Positions 25,884-38,126 of a stretch of DNA of 64,000 nucleotides are shown here, piece after piece. Position 1 is the stretch's first letter; the number at the start of each line of letters is the position of its first letter. Both the position numbers and the translations under genes were made by a program. Below the pieces are notes generated by a model. That model was not told the origin of the DNA. It did no database searches and saw only the letters and a program-made list of their open reading frames with translations. The DNA comes from Strigops habroptila (lineage: Eukaryota; Chordata; Aves; Psittaciformes; Psittacidae): contig NC_044279.2 of the NCBI RefSeq assembly GCF_004027225.2, forward strand, positions 48,446,744-48,510,743, in the 5' to 3' direction.

Positions 25884-28800
25884 AAATGACCTGGTAGGTC
25901 CAGGAAACACTCAGATTTGCTCAGTCTCACCTGAACTATTTGGAAGAGGTATGCTACTGTCTGGTGCACTGGGCAGACACACCAGCTGCATCCTCACCTA
26001 AGCAGGACTTGCTGCTTCGCTCAGAGGAAACAGTGGAGACCAAAATACAAACCATCAATGCCAGTTTCTAAATGTACCTCTGCTACATGGTAAAGCAGCA
26101 GACTGGAGAAATCCATTTTTGCACTAATTGCTAACTACTGCAGGAAAGGTTGACAGCAAAAACAGTCATATGTGGCTTATTTGCCAGGAATTCATAACAA
26201 GGTGAACCTATTAATTCCATATATTTGGCTGCTCAATCCAGCAGAGCCATACCCCAAACAGTGGAAATGAAAAACCCTTTGGAAATTGCAGGTTTATCAC
26301 TGGGCAGACCTGGAAATTAACTTAGTTAAGGGAGGTAAAATTTTCCTCATGACCAAAAAGATCAATCAGCTCATTTGTCCTTTTTTCCCCCATGTCTGTT
26401 TGGAGATTTTTTTCATATATATTTTTTAAAGCTAAGATTTTATTGTCTGCACACCAGGACAACATTCCAGCAGTGGGGAACGTACAGAAGAAAAGATAGT
26501 AGCTGCCCTTTCATTGTGCCTTTTGTGCTAGAACCTGCTTTGTCCCCGCCTCAGAACATGAGGACAGGGAAATGTTGGTCCTGGCACAGGTAAGCTGTGG
26601 AGAAACATGCAACCAGCCATTCTGACCTACCATTGTCCTGAACAGGAGTCATGTACACTAGAAATGACTTTAAAAAAATTCTTCTGTTTTCAGTTCAGAG
26701 AAGACAACATGTTTAAGGGATCTCAATCTTCCTTCACTTCTTTTCCCGTTGCTTTAATCTTAAGTTATGCACTCATTCTCTGAGGTGACATAGACTAACA
26801 AAACATTTCTCAGCTCACCTGCTTAATCAACATTCTGACTCTAATAGGTTCAATATCTCACAAGCAACCTCAGGAGAAAACAAAGCTCAGTTCTGCGGTG
26901 CTCAACTGTACTGGCTCGAACTAAATCCATGCCTGTATCTTGACTGAAACACCGGCCAACAGTAAATGCTTTGGGAAGACTTTCATGACCAAACTAACTA
27001 CGTAATGCTGTCCCCCGGAATACTTTCCAGCCTCTGGGGATCTGCAGGTTAAGGGCTTTCTAAGCCAGCGGTGTTAGTTTTGTACTCAAGGGCTTTTGAA
27101 GTATTCTTCCTGAAATTGCTTGTTTTTTGAATCCATGCAAACTCTTGTTCCACACAATGCCTAATGGCAAGGAGTTGCACAGCTAAATGAGGAGCAGATC
27201 CTTCTGCTCTAAACCTGGGGCCTGATGGCTTCATTTGATGGCCCCAGTTCTGCTGACTGAGACATTTAACAACCAGTCACTCCCTAATTCTTCCTCCCTA
27301 TGCCATTTATGCCTTGCTCTCCTCTGCTTACCAACAGAGGTGGAAGGTAAAAATACAACCAGTAAGAAAGACAATTGAAAATACGTCAGCCATTTAAATC
27401 CCATTTTCAAAAGTGAGCCCAGGGACTTCGATACATAAATCTCACTTTCTTTCCATCAGATTTTGGCCCCTGACTGCCCAGCTTCAAAGAATTTTATTAT
27501 AGAATCTTAAGAAAATAAATTTTAGGATAGAGATTTTAAATAGATGGTAGATATATTTGAGACAGCCCAATGACATTTATTTATACCACAATGACACTTA
27601 CAACTTAAAACCTTCAAAACTGCAGAAATACCAGCCTACCTTTTCAAGAACCTTATTTGTATTGCAGAGCAGAATGAATTGCCCTTCCATCATCTATTGC
27701 CTGACACAGCACACACCACTGCCAAGCCTGAAGCCTTAGCCTCATTGCTTTGGTCCTCTTCATTCCCTTGCTACTGCTTCAAGTCTTTTCAAGCACCGGG
27801 AAATTTCGGCCCCTTTTTGCTCCATATTTGCATCATAGATACCATTGGCAGAGATGGATCCTACTGCTGATCAGTCAAGTCACAGTAAACAAAAGAGCAG
27901 AAGCAGTGATGGGAAAGATGAACTCTTCAGCAAACAGGAGTGCTTGAGGTAAAGGTTGGACATCCTTTTATCTTTAGTCCTTCAAAACCAATACTGACAT
28001 CCCACCAAAATCCTTGCTTGCACATCGTGTAATCTTTTAGGCACTTAAACCCCTCCAAATACCTAAATTCACTAAAAATCCACTAAACCCCACTTGAACC
28101 CTCCCCAGTCACAGCCTGCCCAAGCTGCAGCAGAAACCTCCAGCTGCCTGACTGTCCTGTTTCTCCCAAAGGCCAAAGGCCCTTATTCATAACCGCGCTC
28201 TTCTGTGCTTGGAGCAAGAATTTATTTTCAGTGCTCCCTCATGCCAGGGTGGACTGTGGCTTACCCAGTTAAAGCGCCTGCACATTAGCTCAGCTAAATC
28301 TAATGCTTAAGTTATCTGTTGTCATGGATTTAAGTGCTAACAGATTTCATATTCCCTGAGGGTAGCCAAAATAGTAGAGCCTCTAAAATAGCTGAATAAG
28401 GAAAATCTCATTATTACCTCAACCTCAAAGAAATGAAGTCTTTGACTGACAGTGCTATATACTATTTGAAGACAATCTCTGAGCAACTAAAAATACCAAA
28501 AGGGCATGTTTTTTCCCCAGCAGAGCTATGGTGCCACTCACTCCCATTAGCCCAAATTGCCCCAGTATGTGCAGTTTTGCCCAACAAGTTGTAAAAACCA
28601 GACAATAATCACTTGGTTAAAAATAAAACTTTCATTCTGCTCAAACATCTGGTGAATAAAATTTATAGCAACATGCAACACTGCTCTGTACCTGTCAAGG
28701 CATATATGTCCCTCCTAACTACCTTATGAATTAAACAGAGTATTACCAAGCAACAGTGTTCCCTTTCCATCTTCATTTGTATCTACAAGAGTAGCTACTG

Positions 28801-31800
28801 ATTACCGAGCATCAGAGCCAAAAAACAGGTAGCTAAGAACATTAAATGATATATAATAAAACCAGAAGTAGCACACAATTTCATCTTTATCACAAACATT
28901 ATTTAGCCCAGCCTGGATTTTCAATATATTCTGCCTATGCTAATTTCTTTTTGTTGTCCCTAAATACTAATTTATTCTTGTTGTATTTGATTTCCATTAA
29001 TTTCCAAGTGTGGGTACATCTTGCTTGAAGATATAACTCTGGCAGTATTTGACATGCGAATTTGTTTTCCCTAGTGAAAATGAACAAGATACACAGAGCA
29101 GATATTCAAAAAGATAATAAAAGCAGATACAAATGAGAATTCACATCTAGTATGCACTTCAGTGACCTGGTGAAAGACTACAGAGGCTGAATAAATTAGT
29201 TCCTATTATGGTCAGTTAAGACAGGTAGGTCATCTGGCAACAGAAGCTGAGACAAACAAGTCCAAAGAGACAAGAATGCTGAGGTTTGGAGAACTGGCTT
29301 TCCATCTGTTGCCTGGAAATGTAGTCTCTCCTCTCTGTTACCAGCTTCCTGCAACATCTAATAGACAGCTTGTCTCTACTAACTAGAATGTCAATCTATT
29401 TTATTTGAATGACCAGGAAGCGGGAGGTATGCAAAAACAGGGAAAAAAACTCAGGGATTTTATTCCTGCTTATATATGCATTAGTATTTTCTTCCTAATA
29501 AGAAACTGAGTGAAAAGTGAGGGGCATGTGGAGGAAAAAGAATCAGATCTCTCACGTGGAATGAAATCAAATGGACCAACCACAGCTGACGTTAGCTATA
29601 CATCCAGCTGCAGCACCTAAATACTACGCAGTGGTGTTCTTAAAACGGGTATTCATACATGCAAGAAAGTACTTGGAAATGCTTATGTCATCTTTAACTA
29701 TTTTGAACAGCTTGAAGAAGGAGGAAAAGCAGTGGTGGCCAGGAAACTGCACACACAGCCGTCGTGTTTCTCAAGTCTTTAAAGAGTGTCTAGAGGCAAG
29801 AAAGGAAGGGAACGCTCTCTGAAAAGACAGAAGTCCTGCAAAGCATCTCAAATAAGGTGTTAGGAAAATGAGGAAACTTCGACCACACTAGCACTGAGAG
29901 GATTTTAGAAAGCGCTCCCTTTGTGAAGAATAGGTTGGACACAGGTTGCTAGAAAGGTCAGAAGGAAGGGGTGGGGGTGGCTGGCAGAGAGGTCTCAACT
30001 GCTCCCTAGCAGGAGCGCTCACTCAATAAGAGCTGCTGAGCTAGGCTCCAGGTTCAGCAGACAGCCCTGAGAGCAGCAGGCTAGCAATGTCTTCCTACTG
30101 CCCAGGCTTCCCCGTGGTGGTCTCTCTTCAATACTGCGCAACTCTGACGTCTACAGCGCCAGACCCTCCTTAACCCAAGCTGCTCTGCTTTCCTCCACAG
30201 ACTACAGCAGGGACCTGAGGAACACGTGGAGGCTTGTCTGCTTAAATGCATCTCTGCACTGGTGAGCAAAAGTGCAGAGGAGGTTGCACAGAGTATCACT
30301 GTGTCATTCTTGAAGCCACAGGACTGCCAGCACCTGCGTACTACCACTGCCTTCAGGTCACCACTGCCTGAAGGACTTCACTCCATTCCAGAGGGAGCAG
30401 GCAGGCTCCTCGGAGCAACCAGCTCACCCGAGGAGCCAAGGTTGCAGCTTAGAGAAAGCTCACTTCACACACACAGCTCAACAGCAGCTCCACCAAGACG
30501 CTAACATGTCACTGATTCCACCCACCCTCACAGGTCCATCTCCTCCATGTTGGAGTTGAAATTCAGTACACCCCCAAAAGAAAGGGCAAGGACATTATTT
30601 CACCTATCTCTGGCAACAAACCCTAAGTTTTTACTAGGCTTCTGAGACATCCCGAATGACTCTTCTACTTGCTCCCTTATGAGAGAAGAGGCACTGGAAA
30701 ACTTGATCCAAATGGAAAGCGTGGATTTAACAGGGAGCTGCTGACCTATACTAAACCCTGTGCAAGTGTTTCAGCTTTCTATCTCAGTGGACCAGTCCTC
30801 TCCAGTTTGATTTATTTTTGAAGAAATCAATGAAACATCAACTGCATTTAGGGACAGCAAAGTCAGAGAGGTCCCAAATGTTAGGCTTCCTCTTCTTGGC
30901 CATAAAATCACATGACAGGCAGAAAAATAGAAAACCAGGGGATTCTCCCTATTTTATGTTCCCTTCCTGACAGATATAAAAGAAAAAATGGCATGCTAAG
31001 TCACGAATGGTTGAAAATCCTCTGGAACAGCAGAGAATAGAGGGCAGACAAAGCAACTGGCACTGAGGTTTCACACTCCAGCCTAGAGAGCCATGGCATG
31101 AATTTAATTTTAACTGTTGGTTGCCCATATGACTGCAGTTTATCTAAGACATGCTAAGGACCTGACCCATGAACTCAGTGAGGAAGGCTGTCCAATGGGA
31201 TGCCCAAAGTAGGATCTGGGCATTCATGATCCAAAGTGAGGGCGCAATTGTGGGGTTTTTTACTTCTTGCTCCTTTTGCCTAAAAGGAGATTCCGTTTCT
31301 CAGATGTTTCTTAATGCAGCTTTCATTAGCCCTGAGGTATTCCTGAAGAATTAGGCATTACAAATCATACAATTTTAAAGCTACAGTTATCTTAGTTTAA
31401 CTTCTCTTGGCACCATTCTAGTTCTTGTGTACAGCAGAGGAATTCAGCACAGGTGGTCCATCGTGCCCACAGAGGTCAGTCTGCAGTGGGCAGCTCATGA
31501 ACTTGCAGCACAGAACAGCCTGTCAGTGTAGACCAACCCTAAAGCCCGGATTCAGCCCTTGGGCAGCCATGGAATTAGGTATAAAAAAGAATCAAGGCTT
31601 GAATACTTTGTATCCACAATCCCCAATGTCATCTTGACCTTTAATAAACCCTTAATTTCAAATCTTGACCATCTCTACACTCCCCCTCTTTATAAGCGAA
31701 GGAGTATGATGGGTAGTGAAAGATGGTAAAATTCAAATGAAGCATTTGTTCCACATTATTCACAATGTAAGGACAGAATTAATCAGCTTTCTCTTACCCA

Positions 31801-32691
31801 GCCTGTCCAATATTATGTATAATAACTACATAATAATTAACACTAACAGTATAAAACATTGCTCTGGGAATATTTGTAAAGAGAGATTAGCAATGTCAGG
31901 CTTTAGGAGCCTGGCTAAGTGGAGAGTTCCTCCCCAGAGCAAAGGGAAATCCTAAATCATCTTGTTTGTTCTGCATCAATCGGGATCTGCCAAACCAAGC
32001 TCAGCTGTTGGAGCCCAGATCAGTGTCTCAGAAGTGCTGAAGAGAACCCTGGGTTCCAACCACGTCACTCACCATGCAGTGAGGCTAGAGATTTCCTGCA
32101 CTTTTACCATGAAATTTGAGGGCTGTCTTGCTACTCCAGTTGTTTGAGCTACTGCACACTTAGGCTAGCGAGTCTAAAGCTGTAACAACAAAATTTGGGA
32201 AGCTAACACAAAATGAGAGCAAGACAACAGTGGGACAAGAAGCCCGAGCAGTTACATGATTCATTCTGTTGATAGTACTTTTTATACATGGGCATTTCCC
32301 TGTTACAGCCACTTGCCAGCAATGGTGGAAAGCAGCCCAGGTCCACCTAGCAGGAAAGCTTGCCTTTCGGAAGGAGTACTGAAAATTGTGACAGAAGCTG
32401 GAAGGTCTGTGTGCACACCCTCTCATGTCAGGGAAAGGATTCCTGCTGACTTTAACGGCATTTGGTTGCAGCTCCAAAGTGGGGTCTGGTGCTGCCTGTT
32501 ACCCTCCTCCCCTCGGCTCAGACCTTCAGGTTATTTTTCTAAAGCTTATAGTGGCATCTTCACCAGTCACGAGAGTCTTGTGTTCGCCTTCACACAAAGT
32601 AAACAGCGCCGATGCCTAGCGTGCAGATGAAGAGCTGTTACATTCACCGAGCGGAGTCTCTCCCTGCCTGAGATTTTAGGGAAGGGAAGGT
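25884..32691. other. No gene seen
   Basis: Intron-like sequence. A weak plus-strand exon candidate is at 30201-30261 (good acceptor and donor, no coding evidence). Short frames at 30081-30504 overlap on both strands. Nothing recognised as a transposon. Confidence 0.5.
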
Positions 32692-33740
32692 CTGCCGCCG
32701 TGTGCGGGGCAGCCCGGCAGGCGGGATAGACTCTCACCGCCCGTCCCGCCGCACAGCGGACGTGCAGACCGGCGGTTCTCTCCCGCAACCAGCCCCGACC
32801 GGCCGAGCCCACCCCGCCGCACCCGGGTAGGCAGCCAGCGGCAGCGGCCTGCGGGGAGACCCCGCGCCCCGGCCCCCCCGCACCCGGCGCTGACCCAGCC
32901 AGAGGCGCGTCCATGGCAACCCCAGCCGGCACACGGCGCGCTCGGACAGCCGCGGGCGGCAAAGTTTGCCGGGCCCGGCTGCGCCGCGCTGCCCCGCGCT
33001 GCTCCGCCGCCGCACCATGGACAGCGCCCCGCGGGCTCCCGCCGCCGGCCCCTCTACCCCCGGGCCCAGACTCGCCGCTCTCGGCGCCGCCGCGCCCCCT
33101 TGCGGGGCCCCGCCAGGCATGCCGCTGCCGACCCCGCTGTTCACCCTCTGTCGGCCCCATGGCTCGACTCCCGGCCGCGGCCCCCGGGGCTCCCGGCCCC
33201 CGCGTCCGGCGGGTCGGCGGCGGGGTCCTCACTTACCTTGCGCAGCATACTGGGCAGGCAGCGGCGGGGGCTCCCCGCCACGGCGCCGCGCTCTCCCGCC
33301 CCTCACGGCGCGGCCATGCCCAAGAGCCCGCGGGCGCGGCGGCCCTCCGCGCGCGCCGCCCGCCGGCCCACACTGAACGGCGGCGGAACGACGGCTGCCG
33401 CCCGCCACGAGGCAGCGCGGCCGCGAAGGGGGCCGGGCACACCCGCCCCCGCCGCCCGGCCCCTTCCCCGGCGACAGGCAGGGCCGCGGCCGCACACCAC
33501 TCCCGCGACCCGCGGCCGGGGCCGGAGGGCTCGGTTGGAGCGAGGCGGGCGGCGGGCGCTGGGCGACCCCGCAGCGCTGCGGGGAGCCGCGGCAGCACCC
33601 CACGGAAAGCAGCGTGCGGGGCTCCGTCCCCGTGCCAGACGCTCGCTTACCGGCTGGGCAGCGCTGGCCGGTCTGCGCCACAGCAGGGCAGGGCTGAGGG
33701 TGCTTCCCCTCCTGGGCGTTAAGGAGGTGCCGGCCGGGTG
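32692..33740. promoter_or_regulatory. CpG island promoter
   Basis: About 1 kb of very GC-rich sequence dense in CpG, in contrast to the AT-rich, CpG-poor flanks. It is the only such island in the window. It contains the minus-strand ATG plus GTAAGT donor at 33231-33248 and a second minus-strand donor-like site (GTAAGC, 33645-33650), so it likely starts minus-strand transcription. A half-site for RFX-type factors (CCATGGCAAC) lies at 32912-32921. Long open frames on both strands are a by-product of GC richness, where stop codons are rare. No TATA box is obvious, as usual for CpG island promoters. Whether it also fires to the right cannot be told. Confidence 0.85.
33237..33248 (-). CDS. TMCC3: Putative TMCC3 first coding exon, 4 codons (M-L-R-K)
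   Basis: On the minus strand an ATG with A at position -3 opens ATG CTG CGC AAG and is followed at once by GTAAGT (33231-33236), a perfect 5' splice donor in phase 0. It lies inside a CpG island, as expected of a first exon; its 5' UTR would run to higher coordinates. TMCC3 encodes an ER membrane protein with coiled coils and two C-terminal membrane segments. The assignment rests on two things: in mammals TMCC3 lies next to NDUFA12 in the same orientation and relative order as here, and I recall a short TMCC3 isoform that begins with only a few codons before the main coding exon. That main exon would be a long minus-strand frame; none is present from 1 to 33230, so it must be left of the window. 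What is seen is the ATG, donor and CpG island; the gene name is inference. It could be the first exon of another gene. Confidence 0.55.
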
Positions 33741-36700
33741 GCTTCATCCCCCCAGACTGATCTGGGGTGCAAGTGGGAAGCTGCTTGGACCACGGCGGTC
33801 TGGTGCTTAAACGTTCTGTACGCGATCATAGTGCTCCCATAGCGCTTCCCATAACGAAGCAATTCTCACCCAAAGCAAATTACACCTATTCCAGGAGCAA
33901 TTTACTTTTCCTGCAAGCTGGAGTACACTGTCAGAGCTACAAGCTGTTCTCAAGTTAAAATAGAATCCCATCTCGAAAGGTATTCAGTGCTAATTATAAC
34001 ATACTTTCTGCATTAACGTTAAGTGCAAGAACCCGGGGCTCCTGCTGTCCAATGTGTAGAGGTGAACATCACTTGGTGCATTACACCTGCACACACACAC
34101 CAGGTGAGCCTGTGTGCCCAGCAGCTAAACCAGGACCACAGAGCAGGAGGTTGTGCCATGTCTTGGGAAGCCAGGACCACACATTTCAGATTCCAAAGGA
34201 TGTGGCTGATCTCAGGGCAACTGCTTATTTCAAGTTTTCCCTGTGTCCTGGTGTGTCCTCAAGTAACTTCATGAAACGTAAGTCCTGTGAGCATATAGTG
34301 ACCTGTGATAAATTAATTTCCAGCAAGCTAGTTAGTAAGTAAAAGCAGACAAAGGAGTTAGAGCAAACTGTCATCACATTTACATTTGGAATTAGTCGGA
34401 CAGGAGCTGTTTAGCTGAAGTGACTGAATATAAGCTGGCCGGTTAACACAGAGTTCATAACCTCACATCATGGAGGGCTGGGTGCCACACCACAGTGCTC
34501 AGTCTTCAACCCTCGGCCACCACATTTGCGAGACTGAGCAGATGCAGTCAGGTGCTGCTGCCTTTGAGCTTGTAGTGTAAGGTATTACCCAGCACAGTGT
34601 TGCACTAAGGTGCAAAAATGGAGGAGGTTCACTTGAACAGAACCTGCACGACGAGTGCTTTTTCATGTTGGTTGTTTGCTGGGCTCCTCTTAGCATGTTA
34701 ATTTGTGTCTCATGCTGCTGGTTGTTAGTGCTTCTCCCCCCTTACGTCTGATTATGGACTTGATTCAGGTCTCCTGAAACTGAAGAACCCCTCATTTTGT
34801 CAAAATTTCTGTATTACAGGTATGACATGATGTTTTCATGATCACTGTAGATGACTATTCACAGAAATTGGTGGTATTTCCAAGGATACTACCTGGTACA
34901 GTCATTGACAACTCTTGTCCACTGCCCGGTGTAAAATGCCACGGACATATCCCACTGAATGTATTTGCTGTCACTCTTGGTTGTGGCAAACTCTCAAAAA
35001 AGTTTTCCTTCCAGACATTTCTCACTGAAGCGCAGAGTCCTTCTTGCATGAGGGTTGGTTGTGTAAGCTTGATAGAATTACTGGTTTGCCTGTAAGTGAA
35101 ACAGGATAATCAAGAGGAATAAGAACATCAGCAATAATTCTGGACCATAGATGTATGGGAATCTGTTCTGAGTGGTTAGGTTGTTTTCCCTGTAATTCCA
35201 CCTACAAAAAGACATGTGCTCTGGAATCACTTCTTTTCTGAAGAAGATCTCAGAGTATGATTAGAAGAGAGTTGGAACCCTCAGATTCAGGTGTTGCAAT
35301 GCTTAGATTGCAGGTATGGGGTTCTTAAAGCACCACAAACCTCAGTGCTTAGTACCTTGGCTTTTTACGCATTAGGAGAGTTCAGGATCTTGAAACAGGT
35401 TTGATGGCAATCTTCCCTTCCTGATGAGCCAGAAACCATCGAAAGTCAGCAACTGAACGTGGCTTTTCATAGAGCAGCCTCCTCGAAATCTCTAATGACA
35501 GGTTATTGGAAATCTGGCTCCCCACCTTAAGGCCAGAGCTTTTGTCTTCTCAGGATGCAGGGCTGAGCCGTTTGCCCTGGAGATAGACCCTGAGTCCATA
35601 TCTTTCAAAAGCTGTATTAGATAACTTGTCTCAGCACATGGTTTTTATTTGCTTTCTCACAATAGCAGGAATATTGCTGCTTCCTTCTTGCATTGTTGAC
35701 CTCTGCATTTACTTTTTGGCGCTATAAAGGTTTGAGTCCATCCCTTATTTTGAAAACACAAGCATTTTAATGCAGAGGAAAAGTCTGGAATCCAGACCTA
35801 TTGACAAATGTGGTGGGCAGGGATTTTTGATACAACTCCAGGGGCCATCTGGCCAGCCAGCAGCAAATGCTGCTGACTTGACTTGTCTTGTCTCGTGTGA
35901 GATAATACCATTTCAGGGCACTGGGATTGCTTGTGTTTCCATTCTTTCAACCCATCACTGTCTTTCTTGTTTTGGTGATCTTGATCAGTTGTTATGACTC
36001 TGCATGGCTTTTGGCACCCACCCTTTCTCCTCTCATGTTCCTTTTCAGTATGCTCACTCTTACACCACCCTGTGTGCCCCTTTTCTCCTACACTTTTAGC
36101 CCACTTATCATGCTTGTGCAATACCAGGCATCTTCAGAGGAAGTGTGGGCACGAAGCAATGCATGATTTGATGGGATTGATCTACGATCTCCAGGAATAG
36201 ATTCTTGCTCGGTTTCCCTGTACACAAGCTTACTTTCTTTTCCAAAGACCCTCTAATAAAAATTATGACTGACAAGTATTGTACAATTATTTTCAAGCTT
36301 GTTTTGACAAAGCCATATTAGTTTGCTGGCCTCCAAAGAGCTTTACTCACATACAGTACTGGCACTTAATCAGAATGTGATAGGCGGGAGCTCCAGCCCA
36401 TGCTGGTCAGCTCAGATGAAACTCAGAAAACCAGAGATCAACCAGCATTCAGCATGACCATGCCTGCTTTGTATTTCCTCTGGCTTTCACTCATATTTTT
36501 TTGGTGTGAGGTGTCTTCCTGCCACAAAACTTCAGAAATCCATCTGCCTGTATTTCCATCCCCCCAAAAAGCTTTAGGTAACAACTTACTGCCTACTCAT
36601 ATTGGGGCCATTCTGCAGTTTTATGTTACTGCCTGAATGGTGCTACTCTACAACAATGCTCTCAACTTGTTTCCACCAAGGTATTTGCCAATAACACCAA

Positions 36701-37270
36701 CTTTTTTGTTATTCTTAATGTCATTGCTTTACTCACCAGTGCCCAAAAGGCAAACACAGAGAAAAGGTGACTCAATTTCACATTATAGTATCACTGTATA
36801 TTCATATAATATGTAATTCCTAAAATACTCACTAATATTGACACTATGTGGGCATTTTATTTGCAGTTCTGTCCTCCTGGTGAATTGCCGTCATTTTTTC
36901 CCGGACCAAACCACTGCGCTTCTGATATATGTGTACCGTGACACTGAGCTGTGTACTTCCCAAAGTGAAATTCTGGATAAATATGTGGAATCTTCTAGTC
37001 CTGCCCGAACAAGATTTATGTTGAGTGAGAGGTTATGTGTGCTGAAAGGCACATATGGCAGCTAGAGAAGAAAGGCCAGTTTATATCATCTCCATTTAAG
37101 ACTACTACATATTTCTTCTGCTCTGTCCTTCTTTCCCAGTGTTTCACAAACGAATCAAAGGTCCTGAAGTGAAATACGTTCCTTGTCTTGTCCCTGTCAC
37201 TGAAGTCTAAGTCCGTCCTCTTTAGTCACAAGATTTACCCCAGCTACCACATGATTTGCCTTTACAGGGT

Positions 37271-37300
37271 GAAGTGTAAAAACCAGAAGTGTAAAAACCA
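37271..37300. repeat. 15-bp perfect tandem duplication
   Basis: GAAGTGTAAAAACCA occurs twice head to tail with no mismatch, which suggests a recent replication-slippage event. Confidence 0.85.
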
Positions 37301-37884
37301 GAACCTAAATTGTGTTTGTCCTCCATTCTTTCTCCAGTGATGTCTTCCTTCAGCAGCTCCTTGTATTGGGAAAGACTTTTCCTTTGGTCCTATCTGCCAC
37401 TTCTGCAAGAATTCGATGGCCCCTCCATTACTGCTGCCTCAACATCTCTGAGGTACAACCTCCTGCATGGGTTTTACTCTTTCTCAGCTTACTAGCTGAG
37501 AAAGTTCCCTACAAACACCAAGCTTGGTGGTGTCTCAGCTAAGGGGAAGAGAATGCTTACGACAGCAACATTTGAGCTTTGGACTGATTTTTACTTAAGG
37601 TTGTGGTGTCTGTTCAGACAACTGATAGTAACGTGGTCAGGTTGCTTCACTGTGAGCATTTCACAAGAGCAGCTCAAGCGATGCTCTGTAGCATACCTAC
37701 CATCAGCAGGCTTAAGTTTCACCTATGGGTATGCAAAGACTTTTCTCTTTGTTTCTCTGGTGTTTACTAAATAATTGTCAGATGCAAAAATGAAACTACA
37801 TTGTAGAGCACAACCCGCTGTTTAAATGCAGCATGTTTGAAATGCCTCTAGCCAGCCTCATTTCTGCAGGCTCACACGCAGAAT

Positions 37885-37898
37885 GTTGCTATGGGAAC
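37885..37898. promoter_or_regulatory. X-box-like palindrome (RFX-type site)
   Basis: GTTGCTATGGGAAC matches the RFX X-box pattern GTTRCCATGGYAAC at 12 of 14 positions, with both half-sites present. It is 4.6 kb upstream of the putative TMCC3 start. One motif match in 64 kb can arise by chance. Confidence 0.3.
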
Positions 37899-38078
37899 AA
37901 AACCTTCTCTCAACCCAATCAGCCCAAGCAAGAGGTGGGGTTTTATTAGAATAAAGAGATTGTCTTTAGCTGCACTTCACCTAATCAGTCAACACAAGAC
38001 AGAACAATCACTGTCACAGCCGAATGGTGGAAATATATGACTTGTTCACTGCCAAAAAAAAAATAATGCTGTAAGTTT

Positions 38079-38126
38079 CTTAGGGATGAGTGATTGCCAT
38101 CTCTTAGGGGTGAGAGATTGCCATCT
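38079..38126. repeat. 24-bp imperfect tandem duplication
   Basis: CTTAGGGATGAGTGATTGCC and CTTAGGGGTGAGAGATTGCC, each followed by ATCT, lie head to tail with two differences. Confidence 0.85.

Larger units (their letters stand above)
1..33230 (-). other. TMCC3: Putative TMCC3 intron 1 (partial)
   Basis: If the minus-strand donor at 33231-33236 is used, all sequence to the left edge is intron. This fits the lack of convincing coding exons over 33 kb: frames are short, carry no domains I know and overlap on opposite strands. It contains CR1 fragments, simple repeats and A-rich tracts, listed separately. A long first intron is a usual place for enhancers, but none can be named from sequence alone. 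Confidence 0.5.

Noticed and set aside
33113..33122. Minus-strand M-P-G start in the CpG island as the longer TMCC3 isoform start
   Set aside because: Only the first three residues agree with the isoform start I recall; the rest is GC-driven Gly/Ala/Pro sequence.
32567..33810. Several long overlapping frames on both strands (up to 269 codons), Arg/Ala/Pro/Gly-rich
   Set aside because: They come from CpG-island composition, where stop codons are rare; the Arg/Ala/Pro bias in every frame is the signature of this.
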